Positions 45,362-55,107 of a DNA stretch of 59,561 nt are shown here, piece by piece. Position numbers and translations under genes: made by a program. Positions within the stretch are counted from its first letter, which is position 1, and each line of letters starts with the position of its first letter. A model generated the notes under the pieces. The model ran no database searches, was not told where the DNA came from, and was given only the letters and a program-made list of their open reading frames with translations. The stretch is from Acidobacteriota bacterium (GTDB lineage: Bacteria; Acidobacteriota; Blastocatellia; Chloracidobacteriales; Chloracidobacteriaceae), in the NCBI GenBank assembly GCA_016208495.1, contig JACQXX010000013.1:1-59561 (forward strand), written 5' to 3'.

Positions 45362-45461
45362 ACCATTTTGGAATGAGCGCCTCGTACTACGGGAAATCTA
45401 AATTATTGAAAAAATTGTATTTCCCTCAGCCCTTAGCCCGATACCCTCAGCCCAAAATGGT
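45362..45461. mobile_element. MITE-like 100-bp element, copy 2
   Basis: Exactly 100 bp between ACCATTTTGG and CCAAAATGGT, as at 38928-39027. The left and middle parts differ, while TTGTATTTCCCTCAGCCCTT and ATACCCTCAGCC are conserved. It ends 11 nt before the DUF5335 gene's stop. Confidence 0.75.
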
Positions 45462-45472
45462 ATGAGTTCGCT

Positions 45473-45820
45473 TTAATCCGCTCCACAAAACCGGAGTAAG
45501 GTTTGTTCACCTGAGACAGATTCAATTTGCAGCGCTTCGTCACACCCACCGTTTGAGCGTTCAAGACTCACCTGCTTTGGATTTCGAATGGTATGCGTCA
45601 CCTGAGCCCCGGCTTTTTCGCCGACTGTAATCAGGATGTTATTGGCACCACTTCCTTTCATATCAACCGCAATTCCAGCCAACGGCACATTTTTGGCTTC
45701 AACTTGCGCGCCGATTTCCTCGGTAAACACTTCCATTGAAACCAGCCAGCCGTGGTGTTCGCAACTAAAGCTATTAAAGAAATTAACCCATTCTTCGGAT
45801 GGAATGACCGATGTGTACAT
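45473..45820 (-). CDS. DUF5335 family protein
   Basis: 115 residues. GGAGGGAGAG lies about 7 nt before the ATG. Family-like segments are EEWVNFFNSFSCEHHGWLVSMEV, LAGIAVDMKGSGANNILITVG and THTIRNPKQVSLERSNGGCDEALQIES. DUF5335 proteins are small, single-domain and uncharacterised. It stands alone. Confidence 0.72.
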   Translation of the reverse strand: MYTSVIPSEEWVNFFNSFSCEHHGWLVSMEVFTEEIGAQVEAKNVPLAGIAVDMKGSGANNILITVGEKAGAQVTHTIRNPKQVSLERSNGGCDEALQIESVSGEQTLLRFCGAD

Positions 45821-46130
45821 AAATTCTCTCCCTCCGGACGGCCCGAAAGCGGTTGATGAACTGTGGATTTTTCAGATTGGGTGCCTGCGGTTCTTCAAGA
45901 GAGCAAACTCTATGCCAGGACGAAACGAGCGGGATATCACCGGTTTGGGGGGAATTTGGAACGGGAAATGAGGAAAAATTCAGCAGGCGGGAAAAAGTGC
46001 GCACCGGGTGAGGTTGGTGGAGCATAAGCGCCAGGAGAAGGGAGCGGAGTCTGATCTTGGACAAGGGGAACAAGGGGACAAGAAGACAAGGGGACAAGAG
46101 GACAAGAGGACAAGGGGACAAGGCATACGT

Positions 46131-46218
46131 GCCAGGAGAAAGAGTTGAGGCCCGCAGGGTCGTCATGTAATAGCCGTGGTGCGCAGCCCACGGTCACGGC
46201 CAGGACAAGACCCAAGCC
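46131..46218 (+). repeat. Dispersed ~90-bp repeat
   Basis: Same order as the complement of 43236-43320: GAGGCCCGCAGGGTCGTC, TAATAGCCGTGGTGCGCAGC, CCCACGGTCACGGCCAGGAC, then AGACCCAAGCC. The 45821-46317 stretch also holds GACAAGGGGACAAGAAGACA word repeats (46060-46125) and a GTGGAGTGCG/CGCACTCCAC inverted pair (46256-46312), but no gene. Confidence 0.88.
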
Positions 46219-46317
46219 CGACAAGAATGCCCTTCAATAACAACGAAACAGGTTGGTGGAGTGCGACAGCACAAGGTTGCGGTTGAAAGCGGCAAAGCCC
46301 GCCGCACTCCACAGGAA

Positions 46318-47634
46318 TCAGGATCGGTTGGAAACCGCCGCAAACGAGGCGTCGAGGGCTTCGGCCAGCTCATCTACGTTGTCTTTTGAGGCAATCATCG
46401 GCATACCGGTGCGGATGACGTTTCCGTACAGTCCGCCTTTTCCAATCAAGACACCTCGTTTCTTGGTTTCTTCAAAAACTTCGGCCAGTCCTTGCGGATT
46501 TGGTTCCTTGGTGGTCTGGTCCTTGACCAGCTCAAGGCCAAGCATCAAGCCCATTCCCCGGACATCGCCAATCATGGTGTATTTTTCCTTGAGTCCGTCG
46601 AGCTTTTCACGCAGGTAATTGCCGACCACTTTGACGTGGGTGCGCAAATCTTCTTCTTCAATGGTTTTGATGACTGCCAGAGCTGCCGCCATCGAAACCG
46701 GGTTGCCGCCAAAGGTTGAAAACGTTGGACTTGGAACGGCATCTGCCACTTCAGGTGTGGCAATCGTCAACCCAATCGGGGCGCCATTTCCCAAGCCTTT
46801 GGCGGAAGTGATGATGTCGGGTTCCACGTTCCAATGTTCAATCCCAAACCATTTGTCGCCGGTTCGGCCCCAGGCGGTCTGGACTTCGTCGGCAATAAAC
46901 AAGCCGCCATATTGTCGGGCAATTTCGGCGGCGCGTTCAAAATACCCTGGTGGAGGAACCACAAACCCACCAACGCCAAGAATTGGTTCCGCCATAAAGG
47001 CTGCAATTTGGCCGGAAGTTGTCGTCCGGATGAGTTCTTCGATGTCATTGGCACAGGCCAGTTCGCAACTTGGATAGGTCAGTTTGAACGGGCAGCGGTA
47101 GCAATAGGGCGCCGCGGCGTGAACAAACCCGGCTACTTGCGTTGGGAGCAATCGCCAGGGGGCATGACCCATTGCGGAAAGCGACGTGGCCGAGCGTCCG
47201 CTGTAGCTATGCCGTAACACCACGATTTCATGGCGTTTGGTATAGAGTTTGGCGGCCATGATCGCCGTATCGTCAGCCTCGGTGCCGCTGCTGGTAAAAA
47301 AGGATTTTTTCAGTTTGCCCGGAGTGATTTCAGCCAGTTTTTCAGCCAGGTCCGACTGTGGTTTGTTGGCATAGAGCGTTGACATATGGGTCAACGTTTT
47401 GACCTGTTCGACCCAGGCTTCGGTGACTTTCGGATGGGCGTGGCCCACCGACACCGTCAACACGCCGCCAAAACAATCAAGGTATTTGGTGCCTGAATCA
47501 TCCCAGACGTGCATGCCTTCGCCTCGGACAATGGCCACGGGTTCTTTGTAGTACATCGTCACGGCGGGAAACAAAAATTCCTTGTGTTTGCGGACGATTT
47601 CGGATTGTGCTGGTTTTGGTTCTGGTGTGCTCAT
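46318..47634 (-). CDS. Class III PLP-dependent aminotransferase (beta-alanine/omega-amino-acid type)
   Basis: 438 residues. The PLP Lys is in ITSAKGLGNGAPIG; DEVQTAWGRTG and SSGTEADDTAIM are fold-type I class III motifs. It also has CYRCPFKLTYPSCELAC. It probably transfers the amino group of an omega-amino acid such as beta-alanine or 4-aminobutyrate. Its ATG overlaps the ALDH stop (TAATG), so the pair is translationally coupled and would yield malonate or succinate semialdehyde and its acid. It could finish the pyrimidine pathway begun at 1.7-6.5 kb. Confidence 0.88.
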   Translation of the reverse strand: MSTPEPKPAQSEIVRKHKEFLFPAVTMYYKEPVAIVRGEGMHVWDDSGTKYLDCFGGVLTVSVGHAHPKVTEAWVEQVKTLTHMSTLYANKPQSDLAEKLAEITPGKLKKSFFTSSGTEADDTAIMAAKLYTKRHEIVVLRHSYSGRSATSLSAMGHAPWRLLPTQVAGFVHAAAPYCYRCPFKLTYPSCELACANDIEELIRTTTSGQIAAFMAEPILGVGGFVVPPPGYFERAAEIARQYGGLFIADEVQTAWGRTGDKWFGIEHWNVEPDIITSAKGLGNGAPIGLTIATPEVADAVPSPTFSTFGGNPVSMAAALAVIKTIEEEDLRTHVKVVGNYLREKLDGLKEKYTMIGDVRGMGLMLGLELVKDQTTKEPNPQGLAEVFEETKKRGVLIGKGGLYGNVIRTGMPMIASKDNVDELAEALDASFAAVSNRS

Positions 47635-49112
47635 TAGTACAGATTCCCCTCTCGTTTGCGTCCTGTGTAGTCAATGTAGACGACTTTGATTTCGGTATAA
47701 AAATCCAGAGCAGTTGAACCCTGCTCGCGGTCGCCAATCCCGGTTGATTTAATGCCACCAAACGGGACGTGGGCTTCGCCGCCAGTGGTAGGTGAATTGA
47801 CGTGGGTCATCCCGGTTTCAATTTCATCCACATAGCGGAACACATAATTGGCATCGTTGGTAAAAATCGAAGACGACAGGCCATATTCGCAATCGTTGGC
47901 AAAGTCCATGGCCTGCTCAAACGAACTGGCGCGCAGCACCGACAAGACCGGCCCAAAAATCTCTTCACGGGCCAGGCGCATATCCGGCGTCACATGGTCA
48001 AAGATGGTTGGCTGCACGAAATAGCCGTTTTGGAGGCGGTCATCGGTCGGACGTTCGCCGCCACAAACCAGCGTGGCCCCATCTTCTTTTCCAATATCAA
48101 TGTAGCGGAGCACGGTTTTAAATTGGGATTCATCCACGCTCGGCCCCATCTGAGTCCCTGGATCCATTCCATCGCCCAACACCAGGGCTTCAGCTTTTTT
48201 CCGGAGGCGGGCCACAAATTCATCCGCGACGGCTTCGTGAATGATCGCCCGGCTGGTGGCGGTGCAGCGTTGCCCGGTGGAGCCAAACGCGCCCTGGGCG
48301 GTTGATTCAACCGCCAGTTCCATATCGGCATCCGGCATCACAATCACCGGGTTTTTGCCGCCCATTTCGCACTGAGCTTTCACACCGCGCCGCGAGACAT
48401 TTTCATACAACCGAATGCCGACCTCGTTTGAACCGGTAAACGACACCGCTTTGACCGCCGGGTGGTTGATGATTTCGTCCCCAGCATCGGAACCCGCGCC
48501 GATAATCAGGTTTAAGACGCCTTTCGGAATCCCGGCTTCCTGAAAAAGTTCAACCATCCGCACAGCGGTGCCGGGGGTAATCGTGGCCGGTTTGAAAACC
48601 ACGGTATTTCCAGCTACCAGTGCCGGACAGATTTTCCAGATTGGAATCGCCACCGGAAAATTCCAGGGAGTCACACAAGCCACCACGCCCAGCGGTTGTT
48701 TGACCGTGTAGATAAAATTCCGGGGCAATTCAGAGTGGATTGTCTCACCATTCATGCGGCGGGCCTCGCCAGCACAAAAATCGGCCACATTGATCGAACG
48801 TTGAAGTTCGCCCCGTGATTCCGACAGGCATTTGCCTTCTTCGCGGGTCAGGATGCGCGACAGTTCTTCTTTGTGTTGTTCGAGCAGACTGGCAGCCCGA
48901 GCGACAATTTTGTCGCGCGCCAGGGCCGGTGTTGACCGCCAGCAGCGTAAGGCTTCGACGGCGACTTCGACCACCTACCGGGCATCTTCGCGCGAAGCCA
49001 GCCGCACCGTTCCGATCACATCTTGAATATTGGCTGGATTCAGGTTTTCGGCGGTGCGTGAGGAGGTGCCTTCGACCCACTCGCCGTTAATAAAATTGCG
49101 ATAAGTTTCCAT
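47634..49112 (-). pseudogene. Aldehyde dehydrogenase with an in-frame amber codon
   Basis: The reading frame from ATG 49112 runs 45 codons (METYRNFINGEWVEG, ... ASREDAR), meets TAG at 48975-48977, and continues in the same frame for 446 codons as a normal NAD(P)-dependent ALDH. The nucleophile is in [13 protein letters not shown], the general-base Glu in [11 protein letters not shown], and the N-terminus NPANIQDVIG is typical. At the TAG, homologues would carry a sense codon (CAG or AAG would need one change). As sequenced the gene is broken unless TAG is suppressed or a sequencing error; restart at GTG 48974 has no good ribosome site. It is coupled to the aminotransferase. Confidence 0.8.
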
Positions 49113-49398
49113 AGCCTCGATTTCGCCTCGTGGGAAAATGATCGGCAACCGACGAAGCGCCAGTGGGAAAGGGGTTCAAGTGGTGAAAAAAGTGTGCGCC
49201 CAGTGGTTGCCGGAATGGTGTATGATGTTGTTGGAAAGCGAGCGTGATCGAAATGAAGAATGGGGAATGAAGAATGAAGAATTTGTTAACCACTTGGAAT
49301 TCAAGGAGATAACTTATTCGTTTTTCTTCATTCGGTATTCACATTTCAATTTTGGCGAGCGGCAACTATACCACACCTGGCGCGAGGACCGACAATAA

Positions 49399-50940
49399 AT
49401 GATCAATCACACAACCGCTGACCAGTGCCGAAATCTCCCTGAACTGGTTCATTTTCATACCTGCCGACAACCCGACAAAACCTTCCTCATTTCAGAAATT
49501 GATGGCCGAACATTCACTTATGCCGAATTTACCACGGCGATTCACCGGACAGCCCATCTGCTTACTGGTCATGGAATTCAAAAAGGCGATGTGGTCAGTT
49601 TGCTGATGCCCAACAGCGTCGAGTATGTGATTGCCTACTTTGCCTGTTTTCAGCTTGGGGCACTCGCGGGGCCGGTCAATTCATTGCTCAAAGCCCACGA
49701 ACTGACCTATGTCATCGGTAATTCGGAAGCCAAAGCCATCCTGGTCAACAGTCAGTTTGAGCCGATGATTGATGAGATCAAACACGACTTGCCTGACCTG
49801 AAATCCATCATTCGGTTTGACCTGGAATCAGACGCCACGGCTGATCTTCGAGTGGAAAAGTGCCCGGAACCCGAGATTGACCGCGAAGACGAAGCCATCA
49901 TTATTTACACCTCAGGCACAACCGGAAAACCCAAAGGCTGTTTGTTGACCCACGGCAATTTGCTGGCCAATGCGCGCCAGATTAAAACCTGGCTTGGCTT
50001 TGACGAATCGGACCGGTTGCTGACGATCATGCCGCTGTTTCATATGAATGCGGTTTCCGTCACAACGGTCACGGCACTGTTTGCGGGTGGGTCAAGTGTC
50101 GTCAGTCCAAAGTTTTCAGCCACCAAATTCTGGCAAATCATTTCTGACTACCAGATCACCTCGTTTGGCTCGGTAGCGACAATGTTGTCAATGCTTCTGA
50201 AAACCTACCCCGATGGAATTCCACCTGAGTTCAAAACCGCTCAACTCCGGTTTGGCTTGTGTGGGTCGGCGCCAGTTCCGGCTGAAGTGATGCGCCAGTT
50301 TGAAGAACGTTTTGGCTTTCTCATCATTGAAGGGTACGGGCTTTCCGAATCCACCTGCCGTTCGACCTTTAATCCGCCTGATACCCGCCGCCGACCTGGC
50401 TCCTGCGGAATGCCCATCGGCAATGAAATGAAGGTGGTTGACGAAGATGACCAGGATGTTCCGGATGGCGAAGCTGGTGAAATCGTGATGCGGGGCGACA
50501 ATATCTTCAAAGCCTATTTCAAGAACCCGGATGCCACCGCCATCGCCTTTCGCAACGGCTGGTTTCACACCGGAGATGTCGGCTACCGCGACCCGGACGG
50601 CTTTTACTTCATCGTGGATCGCAAGTCGGACATGATCATCCGGGGTGGTGAAAATATTTATCCGCGTGAAATTGATGAAGTTCTGTACTCACATCCAGCG
50701 GTTGCGGCTGGTGCGGCAGTTGGAATGCCCGATCCGCTTTACGGCGAAGATGTGGCGGCGTTTATTGTCCTCAAAGATGGCTGCCACGCTACGGAAGAAG
50801 ACATTCTCCAATTTTGTCGTGGGGAATTAGCAGATTACAAATGCCCCAAAGTGGTGTATTTTGTGGCTGATTTTCCCAAAGGTCCAACCGGTAAAGTTCT
50901 CAAACGCGAATTAGCCAAACAATTGAAAAACAGAGGATAG
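49399..50940 (+). CDS. AMP-dependent acyl-CoA synthetase
   Basis: 513 residues. The P-loop-like A3 motif YTSGTTGKPKGCLLTHGN, A5 EGYGLSES, A8 GDVGYRDPDGF...DRKSDMIIRGGENIYPREIDE and A10 PKGPTGKVLKREL with catalytic Lys are all in order. It activates a carboxylic acid to acyl-AMP and then to acyl-CoA. Divergent from the ALDH-aminotransferase pair across 286 nt, so it may use the acid they produce; malonyl- or long-chain substrates cannot be told apart by eye. Confidence 0.9.
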   Translation: MINHTTADQCRNLPELVHFHTCRQPDKTFLISEIDGRTFTYAEFTTAIHRTAHLLTGHGIQKGDVVSLLMPNSVEYVIAYFACFQLGALAGPVNSLLKAHELTYVIGNSEAKAILVNSQFEPMIDEIKHDLPDLKSIIRFDLESDATADLRVEKCPEPEIDREDEAIIIYTSGTTGKPKGCLLTHGNLLANARQIKTWLGFDESDRLLTIMPLFHMNAVSVTTVTALFAGGSSVVSPKFSATKFWQIISDYQITSFGSVATMLSMLLKTYPDGIPPEFKTAQLRFGLCGSAPVPAEVMRQFEERFGFLIIEGYGLSESTCRSTFNPPDTRRRPGSCGMPIGNEMKVVDEDDQDVPDGEAGEIVMRGDNIFKAYFKNPDATAIAFRNGWFHTGDVGYRDPDGFYFIVDRKSDMIIRGGENIYPREIDEVLYSHPAVAAGAAVGMPDPLYGEDVAAFIVLKDGCHATEEDILQFCRGELADYKCPKVVYFVADFPKGPTGKVLKRELAKQLKNRG

Positions 50941-51021
50941 GGAGTGGGGGATAGAGGATAGGGAATTAGGGGTTCAACGATTTTTACCCTCAGCCCTCAG
51001 CCCCAAGCCCTGGAGTGATTT

Positions 51022-52296
51022 ATGTCCAACAAATCTGACGAGAAATACCACCAGATTTTTGGCTGTGTCGCCGCCCAGGCTACCCGGAGCGCGATTGTCA
51101 GCAAGGAATCATTCAAAAAAGAGGAAGGGTATCCCTGGCCACGAGCCAGTGTCGAACACAAAGACGCGCGTGGCACGATTGAGATGCGTCCCGTCGTGCT
51201 CGATGAACGTCCGTTGATTCCTCCGGATGAACTGGCGCGGCTGTCGCAGGCGATGTGGGCCCAACGAGAAAAATTGACTGATTTGGAAGCGGATGCCCTC
51301 GATATGCTGTGTGCTTCGTGGCTGACGGGTCAGAAAACACCCAAAGGTGGTGTCGTGATTGACATTGATGACTGCCTGAAAATGCGTGGTCTCAAACCAA
51401 AGGTCAATGGACAGGGCCGACGCGGTGGGTTTGAGCAGGAACAACGGCGGGAAATGCTCTCCGCGTTTGACCGACTCTCAACCATCTGGATCGAAATGTC
51501 GGAAATGACGATTTATGAACCCAATGGCAAAGCCACTCGCGGGCGTGGGCGAAAGAAAAACATCACCGTTCAAAGCCGGGCCTTTGTGATTACTGACGTG
51601 TTGGGGCAACGCCGAATTGACGGCTTGATGGATGTCCAGCGCTTTGTGGCCCGCCCCGGCGAAGTCTTCGGCTATTTTCTTGAAGGCCCAGGGCGACAGG
51701 TAGCTTTGTTGAGTGCCCAGGCACTCAAATATGACCCGTACCGACAAAAGTGGGAAAAACGTCTGCTTCGGTATCTGGCCTGGATTTGGAAATGTGAAGG
51801 CAGCGATTGCGGGACCAAGGAATTTCGGGTGTCGCGACTCCTGGCCGCAGTTGGTGATGATGTGGTTGGAAAACGAGCCCATCGAACCCGCGACCGTTTT
51901 GAACGCGCCCTCGACACATTAAAAGCCGATGGGGCCATTTGTGACTGGCAATATGGGCAATGGGATGAGGAGATTGCCACCGAACGCGGCTGGCGTGAAA
52001 AATGGTTTGAAGCCCCGGTCGTGATCGAAGCCCCCGACGCCCTCAAAGAACATTACGTCCTGATCGAAGAGGAAATGGAACGCGAGAACCCGGTGGCCGC
52101 CCTCCTGGCCGAACCGGTTGACTTGTGCAAGAGTCTCCGGCAGGCCCGCAAAGATCGTGGATTTTCCCAAATTCAACTCGCCGAAGAACTTGGCATTGGG
52201 CAAGCCTACCTTTCCAAAATTGAAAGCGGACGGGTCTCTGAAAAACAAATTGGCCCGACATTGCGGGCCAAGTTTATTTCGTGGCTCCGAAGCTGA
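51022..52296 (+). CDS. Rep-like protein with C-terminal XRE helix-turn-helix
   Basis: 424 residues. GGAG is 6-7 nt before the ATG. The long N-terminal part (about 60-340) resembles winged-helix plasmid/secondary-replicon initiators (LSAQALKYDPYRQKWEKRLL, RFERALDTLKADGAICDWQ) but has no motif I can pin down. Residues ~375-420 form a clear XRE HTH (RQARKDRGFSQIQLAEELGI, AYLSKIESGR). It may bind an origin or act as a regulator. The partition genes are 26 kb away, so a second replicon is a hypothesis. Confidence 0.6.
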   Translation: MSNKSDEKYHQIFGCVAAQATRSAIVSKESFKKEEGYPWPRASVEHKDARGTIEMRPVVLDERPLIPPDELARLSQAMWAQREKLTDLEADALDMLCASWLTGQKTPKGGVVIDIDDCLKMRGLKPKVNGQGRRGGFEQEQRREMLSAFDRLSTIWIEMSEMTIYEPNGKATRGRGRKKNITVQSRAFVITDVLGQRRIDGLMDVQRFVARPGEVFGYFLEGPGRQVALLSAQALKYDPYRQKWEKRLLRYLAWIWKCEGSDCGTKEFRVSRLLAAVGDDVVGKRAHRTRDRFERALDTLKADGAICDWQYGQWDEEIATERGWREKWFEAPVVIEAPDALKEHYVLIEEEMERENPVAALLAEPVDLCKSLRQARKDRGFSQIQLAEELGIGQAYLSKIESGRVSEKQIGPTLRAKFISWLRS

Positions 52297-52609
52297 AAGA
52301 ACCAGGGCTGAAAACCAGGGCTGAGGGCCATAAGCGCCAGGATAAGGGAACAACGTCTGATCTGGACAAGGTGACACAAAGACAAGCAGACAAGGAGACA
52401 CCTTCAAGAGTCTCATTCCTCCGCTCCCAACCGGAGTCCGTTCAAGCTGACACACTCTGTGAAATTGCCTCGGTGTCTCCCTGTCTCCCTGTCTCTTCTT
52501 CTCCCTGTCTCTTCTTCTCCTTGTCTCTTCTTCTCCTTGTCTCAAACAGGCTCTCATTTCCTTATCCTGGCGCTTATGGCCCTCAGCCCTGGTTTTCAGC
52601 CCGTTTTCT
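52297..52609. repeat. Pyrimidine/purine word repeats
   Basis: CATAAGCGCCAGGATAAGG (52329-52347) and its complement (52559-52578) flank GACAAGG words and GTCTCTTCTTCTCCTT units (about 52480-52545). The two ends can pair as a long stem. The same CATAAGCGCCAGG word is also at 43315 and 46023. No gene. Confidence 0.85.
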
Positions 52610-53350
52610 TCAGCTCCAGGCATCCCATACAAGGTTCACTGGCTCGCCAACGCGGATGGTCCCGGTTTGCACCACTGTTCCATAGACGCCCGCGTTGTTC
52701 TGGTTGAGTCGGACGACGGTCTTCATCACCCGCTTGTCTTGCACGCTCGTGTCTGGATCGAGGTTGATCATCATGCATCGGACGTCACGCGCCGTCACCC
52801 TCACGGCTGGCTGTGGCTCGGTGGTGCCGAATACCAGGGTCCCGCTTACCCATTTATCCTCGTGAAACGGTTCGCGGTCGCGAGTCTCAAGCACGATGTT
52901 GGCTCGAAAGCGCCTGCGGTCGAGGTTCATTCCCACCTCGCCACCGATTCCGGCAATGGTTGCAAGGCTAATCACCGATATCGGAGCATCGTCGAAGGTC
53001 CCGTGCTTGAGCTTCATCAATTCCACACTGCCCCCAAACCGCTCGGCGATCTCGCGCTGGAGTTCCAGGCTGTGAAGTTCCATCTGCGCTCCGGATGGTG
53101 TTCGAATGTGCGTTGGCAGGGGCTCGCCGGAACGTTCGTTGAGACCAATGGGCTGGTAGAGAAGGAGTTCCGGAACACGACTCGCTGAAAGCCAGGGAAA
53201 GCCGCTGTCATCTCCCAGTCGCCGGAAGGCAAAGCGCCGATCACCATCGAGACCGTGCCACCCGAGAAATGCCGACTCCGTCACAATACCAGCCATGGAC
53301 TTGACGGGATATCGCACAAGTTCGCAAACGTGTCCAAGTTCTTTCATCAT
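52610..53350 (-). CDS. MOSC-domain protein
   Basis: 246 residues. The MOSC N-terminal beta-barrel (ELVRYPVKSMAGIVTESAFL, GLDGDRRFAFRR) precedes a MOSC core (RRRFRANIVLETRD, VRVTARDVRCMMINLDPDT). MOSC proteins handle sulfur or reduce N-hydroxylated compounds with a molybdenum cofactor; the equivalent of the MOSC Cys appears in DVRCMMIN. The start is taken at 53350 (GGGAAT upstream; ATGATG). Base composition is richer in G+C than neighbours. Probably an acquired gene, read with the NmrA gene upstream. Confidence 0.85.
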   Translation of the reverse strand: MMKELGHVCELVRYPVKSMAGIVTESAFLGWHGLDGDRRFAFRRLGDDSGFPWLSASRVPELLLYQPIGLNERSGEPLPTHIRTPSGAQMELHSLELQREIAERFGGSVELMKLKHGTFDDAPISVISLATIAGIGGEVGMNLDRRRFRANIVLETRDREPFHEDKWVSGTLVFGTTEPQPAVRVTARDVRCMMINLDPDTSVQDKRVMKTVVRLNQNNAGVYGTVVQTGTIRVGEPVNLVWDAWS

Positions 53351-53436
53351 AGAGTCATTCCCTGTCACACCCCGGCTCAGCGACGACGGTACCGATTGCA
53401 ATCGCGACGCCCCCTGCCGGTCGCCGCAGCCGAGGA

Positions 53437-54183
53437 TTAAGTGTTGCGGTTGAGCCAGTCCGAGAACCGCGTCGGCCCGAGGCGCGGATTGTCGCCAGGC
53501 ATCAGGCTTTGATCGTTGAGTGCCATGCCGAAATAAAGTGCCGTGGGATCAGCGATGACCGTTCGTGCGTCTCCAGTCGCGTTCAGAAATTGTCGCACGA
53601 GGTCGTCTTGACGGATCGGGTCAGGACCGGCCAGATCAACTATGCCGTTCACTGGCTCCGCGAGGGCTGCTTCGGCCATGGCGTCGGCGACATCATCCGA
53701 CACAATGGGCTGCATCAAAACTGGTGGAAGTCGAACTATTTGCCCTTCAGTCGCTGCCTGGGCAATACCGCCCACAAACTCGAAGAACTGCGTGGCACGA
53801 ATGATGGTGTACGGGATTGGGGAAGCCTTGACCAGATTTTCCTGAGCCATCTTCGCCCGAAAGTACCCGCTCTCAAGCAAGCCGTCGGTGCCGACCACTG
53901 ACAACACTACATGATGACCGACACCTGCCGCAGCTTCCGCATCCAGGAGGTTTCGACTCGACACTTCGAAAAACTCCAGAACTGCCTTGTCTTCCCAGGA
54001 GGGTGCATTCGCGACATCAACGACGACTTTTGCGCCGTCGAGCGCCTCAGCCAGCCCTTCGCCGGTCACCGCGTTAATTCCCTTCGAGGGTGAGGCAGCC
54101 ACAACTTCATGACCCTTGTCGCGAAGCTTCTTAACGACTTTGGCTCCAATGAGTCCAGTACCGCCGATGACGATGATTTTCAT
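53437..54183 (-). CDS. NmrA-like NAD(P)H-binding protein (atypical SDR)
   Basis: 248 residues. The N-terminal dinucleotide motif is MKIIVIGGTGLIGAKVVKKL. FRAKMAQENLVKASPIPYTI and ATQFFEFVGGIAQAA are typical of NmrA/QOR2-like atypical SDRs. They sense or reduce using NADPH but often lack the Tyr-Lys pair, as here. GGAGAG precedes the ATG. The G+C content is visibly high, and an AT-rich stretch lies upstream. Confidence 0.87.
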   Translation of the reverse strand: MKIIVIGGTGLIGAKVVKKLRDKGHEVVAASPSKGINAVTGEGLAEALDGAKVVVDVANAPSWEDKAVLEFFEVSSRNLLDAEAAAGVGHHVVLSVVGTDGLLESGYFRAKMAQENLVKASPIPYTIIRATQFFEFVGGIAQAATEGQIVRLPPVLMQPIVSDDVADAMAEAALAEPVNGIVDLAGPDPIRQDDLVRQFLNATGDARTVIADPTALYFGMALNDQSLMPGDNPRLGPTRFSDWLNRNT

Positions 54184-55107
54184 ATAGCTCTCCTCATTTG
54201 ATGGTTGCTTGCTGCGTGGAAATCTTCGATGCGCACATCAGAGGACACCTAGCCAGTGATTATGCGCCACAATGGTGCATAACAGGGGTATTGAGCATGT
54301 TTTCCGGCTTTCAGTCGTCCAACACGCGTATGAGGGATCTTTTCAAACTTTTGCGGTGTGACGGCATATTATGAATAAAAACTGACTCTGGCAAGCAAGT
54401 TTGTAAATTGATTTGAGCCGAATTCCTGTCATTGCCAAATCAAATTTTATCAAAGGCAGTTATCCAAACTATTTACTATGCCGGATAAGTGGGAAGACAC
54501 AATTTGCCAGGTATTATCGTGATCAGCGATTATCTAACACTTTATGCCAGGTATCAAACGTCCAATAATATCACCTTATTAGAGATATCCGTAAGTGGGA
54601 AGCGATATAAAATCTGAAAAGCTTGGAGAGGCACTGATTTAGAAAATAATTGTATATAAACAATTTATATATAGAGAGAGCGAATCATTTCGGTCTTCAG
54701 TCGTTGATATAGCACTAAAACATATTCTGTAGTTATTCCAACATTTTGATACTGTCTAAATTGTATACCAGTCATCATTATTAGCTGAATTCGAAAGCAT
54801 TTTGACGACTATCCGTAGATTGAAAAAGATACTTTGCTTAACATAGTAAAACCTAGATTCATCACAAATCAATACAACATCCGGATAGATGAAAAGTCTT
54901 GTCGTTGAAATATGTATTTCCATGTTATTTGAGTAAGCTTTTCCTGGTTAGATCAATTCAGGCTGTCCCTGCTCAAAAAACGTGTTTTGTGAGTTGTTCT
55001 CAGTGCTGTCGGTTTATTGGCTTTAACCCTGGCCCTGGATGTGTGGTTTTGAACTGGCGTCCAATCGAAGACTTTTTGGCGGAGTATTTGATGGCGGTAA
55101 TTCGACG
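54184..55107. other. AT-rich stretch without a supportable gene
   Basis: About 54240-54900 is markedly AT-rich, with TATATAAAC-type runs and short direct repeats such as AAGTGGGAAG (54488 and 54595) and GCCAGGTAT. No domain, strong ribosome site or long frame was found. It may be the divergent promoter of the acquired pair or degraded foreign DNA. Confidence 0.5.

Noticed and set aside
47634-49112. Pyrrolysine decoding of the amber codon
   Set aside because: Pyrrolysine is rare outside methylamine enzymes, no downstream element is evident, and ALDH has no need of it; a point mutation or error is simpler.
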